Shown: piece after piece, positions 8,848-17,286 of the stretch
Position numbering within the stretch: position 1 is the first letter of the stretch
Layout of the letters: each line of letters opens with the position of its first letter
Assembly: GCA_012512055.1 (NCBI GenBank)
Contig: JAAZEW010000257.1
Location: 33,886-97,885, forward strand
DNA from: Bacillota bacterium
Lineage (GTDB): Bacteria > Bacillota_G > SHA-98 > UBA4971
Direction of reading: 5' to 3'
DNA: 64,000 bases
The notes under the pieces: model-generated
The model's input: only the letters and a program-made list of their open reading frames with translations
The model's database searches: none
What the model was told of the DNA's origin: nothing
Made by a program: the position numbers and the translations under genes

Positions 8848-9888
8848 CTACTCTGCAGGCGGTGTGAAGGCTTCGAGCTCAGTATAGGAGGCCGGGACTA
8901 CGACGTCACCGTTTACTATCATTTCTCGATATTTCTCCACCTCTTCGAGGACCTCTTCCGGAACGTGGTCGGAAGTCTTATCACAGGTGCCTACCCCGTC
9001 CTCAGCCAGGCCGAATACATAATGGGTAGGCTCAAACGTGCCATCCTTAACCTTCTCCGTAATATCAAACACGGCTACATCCACGCGCTTCATCATGCAG
9101 CTCATTACGTTATCAGGCGCAAGGTGGTGCTGGCACGAGTCAACGCCCATGGCCCAGAACCCTTCTCCCTGTTCTTTTGCAGCCTCAATGACCCCAAGGC
9201 CACACGCGCCTGACGCATGGAAAATGATATCCGCGCCTTGATTGAACTGGGCAAGAGCCACTTCTTTACCCTTTGCAGGGTCATCAAACTTCCCGGTATA
9301 GCCTCGTAGCACCTTAATACTGGGATTAGCAGCGCGCACGCCTGCGTGGAAACCTGCGTCGAAGTGCTCAATAACCGGCACTTCCATACCGCCGACGAAA
9401 CCTACGGTTCCGGTCTTGGTCATCTTTGCGGCAATCACCCCGAGAAGGAATGAACCCTCTTCCTCTTTGAACGTGGCTGATGCAACGTTAGGCTGCTCTA
9501 CTACGCTATCAATGAGTCCGAATTTGAGATCAGGGTATTCAGAAGCGACTGTATCTACAGCATCAGTCAGCAAGAATCCAATAGCCCAGCTAATATCTGT
9601 ATCTTGATCCCCCAGGCTTCTAAGATTAGGCTCGTAGTCATCCATCTTCTTTGACTCTACTACCGTAATCTCAAAGCCCAGTTCCTCTTCTGCTTCCTTA
9701 AGGCCTTTATAAGCAGCGTCGTTAAACGATTCGTCTCCCAAACCGCCAACGTCGGTAACCATGGCAGCCTTCAGGACCTCAGGGGGAACCTCCGCGATTT
9801 CCTCTTTGGGCTTTCTAAGACCCACCGCAACGGCGATGATGATTACCACCGCAACAATTATCACTGCCCACTTTGTTGATTTAGACAT
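8848..9888 (-). CDS. bmpA: BMP-family substrate-binding protein
   Basis: These 346 residues match the BMP/PnrA basic-membrane-protein family: AAMVTDVGGLGDESFNDAAY at the start of the mature part, then GTVGFVGGMEVPVIEHFDAG and FHASGACGLGVIEAAKEQG. The start has AGGAGG upstream. The N-terminus is a basic Lys-rich head and one long hydrophobic segment (WAVIIVAVVIIIAVAV) with no lipobox cysteine, whereas BMP proteins of monoderm bacteria are normally lipoproteins. It may stay membrane-anchored or be cleaved into a periplasm. It is the first gene of the nup operon, so it probably delivers nucleoside-like ligands to NupPQ. Confidence 0.92.
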   Translation of the reverse strand: MSKSTKWAVIIVAVVIIIAVAVGLRKPKEEIAEVPPEVLKAAMVTDVGGLGDESFNDAAYKGLKEAEEELGFEITVVESKKMDDYEPNLRSLGDQDTDISWAIGFLLTDAVDTVASEYPDLKFGLIDSVVEQPNVASATFKEEEGSFLLGVIAAKMTKTGTVGFVGGMEVPVIEHFDAGFHAGVRAANPSIKVLRGYTGKFDDPAKGKEVALAQFNQGADIIFHASGACGLGVIEAAKEQGEGFWAMGVDSCQHHLAPDNVMSCMMKRVDVAVFDITEKVKDGTFEPTHYVFGLAEDGVGTCDKTSDHVPEEVLEEVEKYREMIVNGDVVVPASYTELEAFTPPAE

Positions 9889-9946
9889 TGTCTAAATAAC
9901 CTCCTTTCGATATTTGGGACCCTTTCCTCGCTTGAATTGAGTCTTG

Positions 9947-11206
9947 CTATCGACACACACCGCGAAGTCTCATGGCTTCAGCAACTCTCAAAATAGCCAG
10001 GTTGTACGCGGCTGCCCGGAGACTGGTGCCCATCTCTCTTGCTGTACCCAAGACTGCTCGGAAACTCTCTGTCATTATTCGCTCCAGCCGTTCTGCGACT
10101 TCCTCCTCGGTCCAGTAGAAATTCATAAGGTTCTGAACCCACTCAAAGTAAGATACGGTAACCCCTCCGGCATTTGCCAGAACATCCGGGATTACCATAA
10201 CGCCTTTGTCAGACAGTATTTCGTCAGCCTCAGGTGTGGTTGGGCCGTTAGCGCCTTCTGCTATCATTCTGGCCTTTACCTTTCCTGCATTGGCTTTCGT
10301 AATCTGGTTTTCAATAGCTGCAGGTACCAGAACGTCGCAGTCGAGTTCAATAAGTTCAGCGTTGGACAGACTATCAGTGTCGGGCGTTCCTTCAACTGAT
10401 CCCGTCTCTTTCAGTTGAGTCGTCATTGCTTCAGGGTCAAGGCCTGTTTCCCGGTAAACCCCGCCAATTACGTCTGTTACCCCTACTATCTTGCATCCAT
10501 AACCGTGGAGTATGGAGACGACATTGGAACCTACGTTACCGTAGCCTTGCACCGCGATGTTAAGGCTGTTTAGGGGCAGCCCCAATTCTCTTGCGGCCTC
10601 CCTGACGCAGATTACAAGCCCTCTGGCAGTGGCTGCAGCGCGGCCCAGTGAGCCTCCGAGGGGAATTGGTTTTCCTGTGACAATACCGGGCACATGTTTA
10701 CCTTTTTGGGTGCTATACGTGTCCATCATCCAAGCCATGACCTGGGGATTAGTGAATACGTCAGGCCCTGGAATATCAGTAGCAGGCCCGATTACATCAC
10801 TTATCTCAGTTGTAAAGCGCCGGGTCAGTCGTTCTATCTCCGCTTGGGACATTTCCAGAGGATTACATGTGACTCCTCCTTTGGCGCCGCCAAAAGGAAG
10901 TCCTACTACCGCACATTTCCAAGTCATCCACATGGAAAGGGCTTTCACTTCTTCGAAGGTGACATCAGGATGATAGCGAATCCCACCTTTACCCGGCCCT
11001 CTCGCAGTATTGTGGATTACCCGGTAGCCTTTGAAGACTTTGACAGTCCCGTCATCCATCTTAACTGGGAATGCCACTTCCACGGCGAATCTGGGATGTC
11101 GAAGCATTTCGCGTATACCGGGATCAATATCCAATTTCCCCGCTACAGAGTCATACTGGCGTAAGGCAACATCGTACGCGCTTTCTTGACATGCGTTTTC
11201 TTTCAC
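9947..11206 (-). CDS. gdhA: Glutamate dehydrogenase
   Basis: The 419 residues match the hexameric Glu/Leu/Phe/Val dehydrogenase family in length and motifs. KGGIRYHPDVTFEEVKALSM and the catalytic lysine region GLPFGGAKGGV are in the N-terminal domain, and the nucleotide-binding GYGNVGSNVV follows. It interconverts glutamate and 2-oxoglutarate plus ammonia. The ATG start has a GGGAGGTGGG site. It is probably monocistronic or the last gene before the nup operon; 58 bp separate it from bmpA. The coenzyme preference cannot be decided by eye. Confidence 0.95.
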   Translation of the reverse strand: MKENACQESAYDVALRQYDSVAGKLDIDPGIREMLRHPRFAVEVAFPVKMDDGTVKVFKGYRVIHNTARGPGKGGIRYHPDVTFEEVKALSMWMTWKCAVVGLPFGGAKGGVTCNPLEMSQAEIERLTRRFTTEISDVIGPATDIPGPDVFTNPQVMAWMMDTYSTQKGKHVPGIVTGKPIPLGGSLGRAAATARGLVICVREAARELGLPLNSLNIAVQGYGNVGSNVVSILHGYGCKIVGVTDVIGGVYRETGLDPEAMTTQLKETGSVEGTPDTDSLSNAELIELDCDVLVPAAIENQITKANAGKVKARMIAEGANGPTTPEADEILSDKGVMVIPDVLANAGGVTVSYFEWVQNLMNFYWTEEEVAERLERIMTESFRAVLGTAREMGTSLRAAAYNLAILRVAEAMRLRGVCR

Positions 11207-11286
11207 CGTTTTCCCACCTCCCTACCCGAAAGTCTTCATGAACCTTCCAATCGATAATATTTCTCCATCGTTCTCACATTTCCTTC

Positions 11287-12660
11287 CTAGTGAGAAGATA
11301 CAATCTCCCCTACTAGGTCATAATCACCTGCATCAGTGATCTTTACAAGCTTGAACTCACCTGGTTCGGGATGCAGGTTTCCGATATAGATCGAACCGTC
11401 AATTTCCGGCGCTTCCCCTTGGGAACGTCCGATTGTGACTAATTCGCTTTCTTCCGCCCTCCCTTCGATTAGCACTTTCATAACCCGTCCTATCTTTGAC
11501 TCGTTCTTTTCTCTGGAAATCAGTCTTTGAACCTCCATTGCTTCCTGTCTTCGCCGCTCTTTCACTGCTTGTTTCACCCGGCCTGAGAAGCGCGGCGCCG
11601 GTGTCCCCGATTGAGGCGAATAACTGAATATACCGACTTTGTCCAGGCGAACTTCTTCCAGAAAATCCAAAAGCCTCCGAAACTTCGCCTCTGTTTCGCC
11701 TGGGAAACCCACAATGAATGTGCTCCTTATTGTTATATCGGGAATAGCCTGTCTAAGCTTGATGATTGTCTCGAGTGCTTCTTTGTGCCCTCCTTGACGG
11801 TTCATGAGCTTCAGCAGTTCATCATCTGCATGTTGAAGAGGCAGATCTACATACTTACATACTTTAGGCAGGGAAGCCATTGCTTCAATCAATTCATGGG
11901 TCACTCTTGTAGGATACATGTAGAGAACCCGTACCCATTCAACTTCATCTATTTGACATACTTCCTTCAGCAACTTGGCCAGGGTGTAGGCCCCATAAAG
12001 ATCCTGTCCGTACCTGGTTGTATCCTGAGCTATAAGAATCAGTTCTCTTGCGCCGTCCAGCGCGAAATTCCTGGCTTCCTCCACTATCGAACCGATGGGG
12101 CGCGAACGAAACCGGCCGCGGACTTCAGGAATAACGCAGTATGAGCAATGGTTGCTGCACCCTTCGGCTATTTTGATGTATGCAGTATACCGGGGAGTTG
12201 AGATGCGGCGAGGAAAAGTCTCATCGTATATGAAGCAAGGCTGTCGACTGACAAGATTGACCCGTTTGCCGTCCATTGTGTCCTTAACAACCTTAACTAT
12301 CTCAGCGAAATCGCCTGTGCCTACCACTGCATCAATCTCCGGTATCTCATTAAGGAGATCTTCGGGAAATCTTTGAGCTAAGCAACCGGTGACAACTAAT
12401 CTGCGGCACGGATTTTTCTTTTTCAGCTCTGCAAGGCCAAGTATGATATCTACTGCTTCTTCCTGAGCCTCATCTATGAAAGCACAGGTATTGACCAGCA
12501 AGACATCTGCCTTGTCCAAGTTGACAACCGGTTCGAACCCCGCCTCTGAAAGAAGGCCTATCATGACTTCAGAGTCTACCAAATTCTTTGCGCATCCTAA
12601 TGATATCAACGCTACATGGGTCTTCACTTGACTTTGCAACTTCTCCTTATCCGGCACCAA
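11287..12660 (-). CDS. rimO: Ribosomal protein S12 methylthiotransferase RimO
   Basis: This radical-SAM enzyme adds a methylthio group to an aspartate of ribosomal protein S12. The N-terminal cluster domain has three cysteines in SLGCAKNLVDSE, NTCAF and TGCLAQR. The radical-SAM motif is CSNHCSYCVIPEVRG. A C-terminal TRAM-like segment ends the protein. GCAKN and VIPEVRGRFRSRP distinguish RimO from MiaB. The start is uncertain: the open frame begins with a TTG at 12660, and a GTG at 12627 would give the more usual beginning MKTHVALISLGCAKN. In clostridia rimO often sits after ftsK, but here it is separate. Confidence 0.93.
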   Translation of the reverse strand: MVPDKEKLQSQVKTHVALISLGCAKNLVDSEVMIGLLSEAGFEPVVNLDKADVLLVNTCAFIDEAQEEAVDIILGLAELKKKNPCRRLVVTGCLAQRFPEDLLNEIPEIDAVVGTGDFAEIVKVVKDTMDGKRVNLVSRQPCFIYDETFPRRISTPRYTAYIKIAEGCSNHCSYCVIPEVRGRFRSRPIGSIVEEARNFALDGARELILIAQDTTRYGQDLYGAYTLAKLLKEVCQIDEVEWVRVLYMYPTRVTHELIEAMASLPKVCKYVDLPLQHADDELLKLMNRQGGHKEALETIIKLRQAIPDITIRSTFIVGFPGETEAKFRRLLDFLEEVRLDKVGIFSYSPQSGTPAPRFSGRVKQAVKERRRQEAMEVQRLISREKNESKIGRVMKVLIEGRAEESELVTIGRSQGEAPEIDGSIYIGNLHPEPGEFKLVKITDAGDYDLVGEIVSSH

Positions 12661-12698
12661 TAATGCATACAGGTTCCGCCATTATATTGTATATTGCT

Positions 12699-13580
12699 TC
12701 ACAGATGGAATACTCGAAGCCCGCCGGGAATCACCGAGAATTCCATGGAGTCAGCCGCGAACACTTCCCCGTCCATATGAAGGGGCATTTCGGCAGAAAG
12801 CTGAATGCGGACGGATTTTCCCCGCATAAGCCTGGCTTTAGGGTCATATATATGTGTTCCTCTGAGCGCCTTCGGGACTTTGCTAAGAATTTCCAGGCTA
12901 CCAACGGCTTCAACAACACACACGTCATATAGTCCATCGTCAGGAATTGCACCAGGAACAATAGGTATCCCTCCGCCATAAGTCTTGCCAATGCCTACGG
13001 CTATAAGCAGAGGGTGAACCGTTATTGTCTCCTCGTCGTCAATGGTAATGTATGCCTCAAAACCTTTGTACTGCCGTAACGTCTTGAACAATGCCAGAAT
13101 GTAGAGGGGGATTCCTCTGGCAGGGAAGTTCCTAAGGGATTCGCTTGCAGTCTTGGCCACAGCGGCATCAAACCCAATCCCGACTGAGTTCGCAAAGTAC
13201 CTATCAATAACCCGGCCAAGATCCCGCCTTGTCGTGTTTCCTTTAAGTATCACTTCACAGGCTTGATTTATGTTTCTGGGTATTTCCATACTGATAGCTA
13301 GATCATTGCCACTGCCGCACGGGATTACCCCCAGGATTATGTCATGCCCTGCAATGCCGTTTACCACTTCGTTGGCAGTCCCGTCCCCTCCTGCGGAAAT
13401 GACAGCGTCATATCCTTGTTGGACTGCACGTTTCGCTTCATTCGTGGCATCCCCCGCTGCTTGAGTAATATGCATATCAAATTGCATTTCACTTTCTTCG
13501 AATAACCTTTGGATGACGGGAATGGCTTTCTCAGCCTTGCCCCGGCCTGCTTTGGGATTCACGATAATTTTGGCTCGCAA
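12699..13580 (-). CDS. Diacylglycerol/lipid kinase family protein (DagK/YegS-like)
   Basis: A TTG at 13580, nine bases after AGGAGG, gives 293 residues beginning MRAKIIVNPKAGRGKAEK, as in the family. The catalytic domain has GGDGTANEVVNG and PCGSGNDLAI, which bind ATP and the lipid. The C-terminal half is the usual beta-sandwich (GFDAAVAKTA, GGGIPIVPGA, HMDGEV). Such kinases phosphorylate diacylglycerol or related lipids at the membrane; in Gram-positives DgkB recycles diacylglycerol from teichoic-acid synthesis. The true substrate is not shown by the sequence. Its neighbour 44 bp upstream is a HAD phosphatase. Confidence 0.88.
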   Translation of the reverse strand: MRAKIIVNPKAGRGKAEKAIPVIQRLFEESEMQFDMHITQAAGDATNEAKRAVQQGYDAVISAGGDGTANEVVNGIAGHDIILGVIPCGSGNDLAISMEIPRNINQACEVILKGNTTRRDLGRVIDRYFANSVGIGFDAAVAKTASESLRNFPARGIPLYILALFKTLRQYKGFEAYITIDDEETITVHPLLIAVGIGKTYGGGIPIVPGAIPDDGLYDVCVVEAVGSLEILSKVPKALRGTHIYDPKARLMRGKSVRIQLSAEMPLHMDGEVFAADSMEFSVIPGGLRVFHL

Positions 13581-13623
13581 TTCTACCTGCCTCCTATCGG
13601 AGCTTTGAACAAAGCTGCACGTA

Positions 13624-14349
13624 TCATAGTGTCCGTACCCCGTTTGAGAACACAAATTCCGTAAAATCGTTGAAGTCGCTTCGTAAATCGGGAGTATGTT
13701 GATCCGCCCCGCTGTCAAGCAAGAAATCTTCCACAAGGTAAGTCTTAAGGCCAAGGACTCCTGCTATGATGTCTTCATCCATGTTGTTTCCCACCATCAG
13801 ACATTCTTCAGGTTCGTACCCGATGATCCCCAAAGTTTCTTCATAGTACTTGACGTTTGGTTTGCAAAAGTGCATTGTCTCATAGCAAGTGATCAACTTG
13901 TATGGGAGGCCTTGAATTCCGCCCCACCTCATCCGTTCCACAATAGCCTCAACCGGGAAGACCGCGTTTGTGGCAATAACCACATCATAGCCTTCTTGAA
14001 ACAGGAATTCCAGCATTGCCCTGGCTTTTGGGTGAGGCTGAACCCCGAGAGCATTTTTAAGCTGCGTAAATTCACTTACGTAGAACTCTCCGAATACAGG
14101 CATAAGAATATCTTCCGGCACATTGACTCTTTGGAAAAAATCCCCAATAAAGACTTGTCTGTTTGACCTTGAAGGGTCCTCGTTTCGTATCATGGCTTCA
14201 GTTGAAGCGACAAGCGCTTCAACAAACTGTGCGGGTTCCACTAATGTGGCTGCTGCCTTTGTAATGGCTCTGAAATACTCCTTCAGGAAATCGTCATATT
14301 CAAAATGAACCAGTGTTCCGTCAAGGTCAAAAAGAACACAACGAACCAC
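13624..14349 (-). CDS. HAD-superfamily hydrolase
   Basis: The 241 residues carry all four HAD motifs: DLDGT at residues 8-12, the IATNA motif II, the lysine in FCKPNVKYY, and GNNMDEDI as motif IV. The cap is an all-helical type 1 insertion, like phosphoglycolate phosphatase and YjjG-type nucleotidases. The start is a GTG at 14349. It lies upstream of the lipid kinase with a 43-bp gap and may share its transcript. The substrate is unknown. Confidence 0.85.
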   Translation of the reverse strand: MVRCVLFDLDGTLVHFEYDDFLKEYFRAITKAAATLVEPAQFVEALVASTEAMIRNEDPSRSNRQVFIGDFFQRVNVPEDILMPVFGEFYVSEFTQLKNALGVQPHPKARAMLEFLFQEGYDVVIATNAVFPVEAIVERMRWGGIQGLPYKLITCYETMHFCKPNVKYYEETLGIIGYEPEECLMVGNNMDEDIIAGVLGLKTYLVEDFLLDSGADQHTPDLRSDFNDFTEFVFSNGVRTL

Positions 14350-14388
14350 CTTACCACCACCTGATCAGGTCACTCAGTAGATCGCCAT

Positions 14389-14496
14389 GAGACCGTTGTT
14401 CTCTCCCATATTATGTTAACACAGCCCGCCCGAATCGCAAAAATTGGCCGACGTCTTCGGCGAAACCGGCGATTACCGGAGAAGTCCAACGGTCTC
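14389..14496 (+). mobile_element. MITE-like 108-bp element, type A copy 1
   Basis: The element begins GAGACCGTTG and ends CAACGGTCTC, a perfect 10-bp terminal inverted repeat. It is 108 bp long, exactly like the copy at 41371-41478, with which it shares CTCCCATATTATGT, CGAATCGCA and a GAAACCGGCGATTACCGGAG block. It has no coding capacity and no transposase nearby, hence MITE-like. Outside the left end stands ATCGCCAT, related to the ATGGTGATCTACTTAG that follows copy 2. Confidence 0.7.
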
Positions 14497-14504
14497 CGCC
14501 ATAA

Positions 14505-14668
14505 GTAATCGCCGGTTCCAGAAAGTGTACGTACTGTGCAGAGTTGTCGGTATTGCACTAAGGGGACAGCGCCCCAAGTGGGTTGCCTTGACAAAGGAAT
14601 TACCGGCCTCAGAAAACGTACGTACCGTGCGGGGCCACCCAAGACAATCGGAAAACCGGCGAAAATTA
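14505..14668 (-). repeat. Type B repeat, two tandem inverted copies
   Basis: Read on the minus strand, 14668-14599 begins TTTTCGCCGGTTTTCCGATT and continues to a CGGTACGTACGTTTTCTG segment. After about 55 unrelated bases a second partial copy (14543-14505) repeats GCACAGTACGTACACTTTCT and GGAACCGGCGATTAC. Both match 679-757 and 41292-41369. Confidence 0.7.
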
Positions 14669-14692
14669 AGGAACTCATACGTAGACGTGAAA

Positions 14693-15559
14693 CTAACTTC
14701 CGGCCTGTTGCTTATGTAAAGGAACCTCTTCTTTAAAGAGCTTGGCAAGATGCCTTGTCACTTCGCCCGGAATGCCGTTTCCGATAGGTTGTCCGTCAAC
14801 AGTAACCACAGGCATGACTTCTATAGACGTATTAGTGATGAATACTTCATCTGCTGACATAAGAACTTGAGGGCTGAAGAAGTCTTCAACTATAGTCATA
14901 CCCTCGCGTCGTGCCAGGCGAAGAACTACTGCCCTGGTCACTCCTGATAGTATCCAGTTCCCTTCAGGCGCGGTATGTAACTTGCCGGATTTTACAATAA
15001 ACACGTTGCATGTCGTACCTTCCGTTACACGTCCGTCATCTCTCACCAAGATAGCTTCAAAGGCCCCGGCACGATTTGCTTTCTCTTTTGCAAGCACATT
15101 AGGTAGAAGACAGATGCTCTTGATATCGCATCTCAACCAGCGCTCATCACGGGTGATAATTACAGATACTCCGTCTTCATATAGCTTCTCAGGGATGGGC
15201 CGTGCTCTCCGTACTGTCAGCACCATGGTAGGTTTGACGTTGTCCGGGAAATCGTGCTTCCTGGGCGCGTGTCCTCGGGTAATCTGTATGTAAACCACAG
15301 CGTCCTGAAGGCCGGTTCGACGGATCGCTTCGTCTATAAGCCCTTCCAGTTCCCTTCGATTCCCGGGCAAAGGTAGATCCAAGAGCCTCAAGCTTCTTTC
15401 TAAGCGGTCCAAATGGGCGTCGCAAGCGAAGGGTATACCGTCGTAAGTCTTGATTACCTCGTATACTCCGTCGCTGAACTGAAAACCCCTATCTTCTATT
15501 GAAACTTTCGCATTCTCAATCGGCATGAACACCCCGTCAAGATATGCAATGCCTTCCAC
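14693..15559 (-). CDS. dat: Class IV aminotransferase, D-amino-acid transaminase type
   Basis: A GTG at 15559 follows GAGGGG by about nine bases and gives 288 residues; an upstream extension has no ribosome site. The PLP lysine lies in RCDIKSICLLPNVLAKEKA, very like D-alanine transaminase. Further family marks are VSIEDRGFQFSDGVYEVIKTYD, EGTTCNVFIV and SGVTRAVVLRLA. The enzyme would make D-glutamate and D-alanine for peptidoglycan. Branched-chain aminotransferase or aminodeoxychorismate lyase are the alternatives, but the lysine region favours Dat. Confidence 0.87.
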   Translation of the reverse strand: MEGIAYLDGVFMPIENAKVSIEDRGFQFSDGVYEVIKTYDGIPFACDAHLDRLERSLRLLDLPLPGNRRELEGLIDEAIRRTGLQDAVVYIQITRGHAPRKHDFPDNVKPTMVLTVRRARPIPEKLYEDGVSVIITRDERWLRCDIKSICLLPNVLAKEKANRAGAFEAILVRDDGRVTEGTTCNVFIVKSGKLHTAPEGNWILSGVTRAVVLRLARREGMTIVEDFFSPQVLMSADEVFITNTSIEVMPVVTVDGQPIGNGIPGEVTRHLAKLFKEEVPLHKQQAGS

Positions 15560-15700
15560 TGTTATTCGCCCCTCTTTCCTTGGCACATCGCTCGGTATGC
15601 CCGCCGCGCAGCCTACAACCTGCGTTCGCCTTGCGCACCTTTCATGAGACACTCATATAACGCAAGAAAATGAAGACACTATTTACGGAGGATTGACAAG

Positions 15701-16015
15701 ATGGACACAACAGACACTGAAAACCACGAGACACTTGCACAAGCTCTGTTCTCAATAGCAGTTGAACGATGGCATCCCTCCATTGTCAATTATGAACTGG
15801 CGGAGATTGACGGTATCCTCTCATCCTATGCTATTCTCGGGAGAGCGCTTTCTGATTCAGGAATACCGGCTTCTGAGAAACGGGAAATCATAACTGATGT
15901 ATTTGGCAGCATTCTCTCCCCGATTTCCCTGGGTTTGCTTGACCTCTTGGTGGAAGAAAACAAAATCCATATGGTAAGGGATATTTCCAAGTCATACAGA
16001 CATCTTCTCAAATAG
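15701..16015 (+). CDS. Orphan ATP-synthase delta/OSCP N-terminal-like protein
   Basis: This 104-residue plus-strand gene has GGAGG nine bases before its ATG. Its sequence follows the N-terminal helical domain of AtpH: QALFSIAVERWH, then helices to SDSGIPASEKREIITDVFGS, then ISLGLLDLLVEENK and IHMVRDISKSYRHLL. A full delta subunit is about 180 residues; the C-terminal stalk-binding half is missing. No other ATP synthase gene is near. It may be a stand-alone adaptor or a remnant of a duplicated atpH. It is flanked by minus-strand genes on both sides. The fold is a recognition by eye of family pattern. Confidence 0.65.
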   Translation: MDTTDTENHETLAQALFSIAVERWHPSIVNYELAEIDGILSSYAILGRALSDSGIPASEKREIITDVFGSILSPISLGLLDLLVEENKIHMVRDISKSYRHLLK

Positions 16016-16047
16016 TTTTTCTACATCCGGTATTATCCTAAGAATCA

Positions 16048-17271
16048 TCATGCCTTGACGACACGGTTTCTCCCCTCACGTTTACCTCTGTAACAGGCCA
16101 TATCTGCTGCATAGAGTAAATCTCTCTTAGTCGTGCCGTCTACAGGATAAGTAGCCACTCCTATACTTACGGTCAAGTCATTCCCGTATAGTTCAGTGCC
16201 GTGGGAAAACGAATAGTTGTCAATCCGGGCTCGGATGCTTTCCGCCACGTTGAAAGCCGGGGCTTTGTCCGCCCCTGGCAGTAGGATTACAAACTCCTCT
16301 CCGCCGTAGCGGGCAACGACATCAGTGGAACGTACAGACGAGGCAAGGAGTCTCGAAACTATCCGTAAAGCCTCATCTCCCGCCATGTGTCCGTACGCGT
16401 CATTATAGTCTTTGAATCCATCGATATCTATCATCAGAAGAGAAAGGCATTTGCCGTTCTGCTCTGCTTGTCTCAGTTCTTCGGTGAATCGTTCTTGGAA
16501 ATACCTGTGATTGTGAAGTCCCGTGATCGAGTCAGTAATCGCCATCTTTGTTGCTATTCCATGTAGACGCTGTGCCTCGGCAAGTTTCTTGTCCAATCTG
16601 GCGCTGACTCCTCGCAATTGTCTGTGCCTTTCCTGGAGCAACTCATTTCTGGTCTCAAGTATACTGCAGAGACGGGCTTTTTCAATAGCTACCGCATTTA
16701 AGGCTCTTATCTCCTCCTCCAGACGTATATTCTCAGTGATATCTTGGACTACTCCTCTGAATGCAGCAGGTCTGTTGTTCTTCCAAACAATCCCCAAATC
16801 CACTTCGAGGTATTTTGTCATGCCGCCCGAGTGTACTTTGGCAATCTTTAAGATGCGAGGCGGATCTTTCCCGGCGGTATTATTCCCGAGAGCGGCCGCC
16901 ACGTCGCAGAATAAGTTGGCCTCGAACACCTTATCCATCTGCTTGCCAATGACATTCTCAGGCCCTAAGTCCAGGATTTGACGGAATGATTGGTTCGCAT
17001 ACGTAAGTACCCCGTCAAGATTCGCCACGAAAACGCCACAACCGAGACTCTCCATGACTCTTTCAGCGATCCGTTTTGACCTTCCTACAGTTGCAGACAT
17101 GATCATAGCTGCAGCGAAGCAGACAGCAACTGCAATTAGGCATGGTACCGGCACTACGACACTTTCTGAAACCTTGGGAACTGCATCGCGTAGCGCTTCT
17201 GCAAGAAGGGCAAGAGGAGCTATGGAATTTGTCTCTACAATAGGTAACAGCTCCATACCCATCTCCCTCAT
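16048..17271 (-). CDS. Membrane PAS-GGDEF diguanylate cyclase
   Basis: The 407 residues contain one membrane segment (about 40-60), a PAS domain (about 70-185, VFVANLDGVLTYANQSF to VVQDITE), a coiled-coil linker and a GGDEF domain (about 245-405). The active site is GGEEF at 323-327, with a product-binding I-site RSTD at 314-317. It should make cyclic di-GMP under feedback control. The frame begins MREMGMELLP; the third ATG also has an acceptable GGGAG. It converges with the orphan delta-like gene, 32 bp apart. Confidence 0.92.
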   Translation of the reverse strand: MREMGMELLPIVETNSIAPLALLAEALRDAVPKVSESVVVPVPCLIAVAVCFAAAMIMSATVGRSKRIAERVMESLGCGVFVANLDGVLTYANQSFRQILDLGPENVIGKQMDKVFEANLFCDVAAALGNNTAGKDPPRILKIAKVHSGGMTKYLEVDLGIVWKNNRPAAFRGVVQDITENIRLEEEIRALNAVAIEKARLCSILETRNELLQERHRQLRGVSARLDKKLAEAQRLHGIATKMAITDSITGLHNHRYFQERFTEELRQAEQNGKCLSLLMIDIDGFKDYNDAYGHMAGDEALRIVSRLLASSVRSTDVVARYGGEEFVILLPGADKAPAFNVAESIRARIDNYSFSHGTELYGNDLTVSIGVATYPVDGTTKRDLLYAADMACYRGKREGRNRVVKA

Positions 17272-17286
17272 GGATGTAAATACTCC

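Larger units (their letters stand above)
14350..14692. other. Gene-free gap filled by repeat elements
   Basis: These 343 bp hold one complete type A element (14389-14496) and two inverted type B copies (14505-14543 and 14599-14668). No credible reading frame is seen. Short frames here are chance products of the repeats. Confidence 0.8.

Noticed and set aside
12525..12545. tRNA-like GGTTCGAACCCC
   Set aside because: It lies within rimO coding sequence, and no acceptor or anticodon stems surround it.
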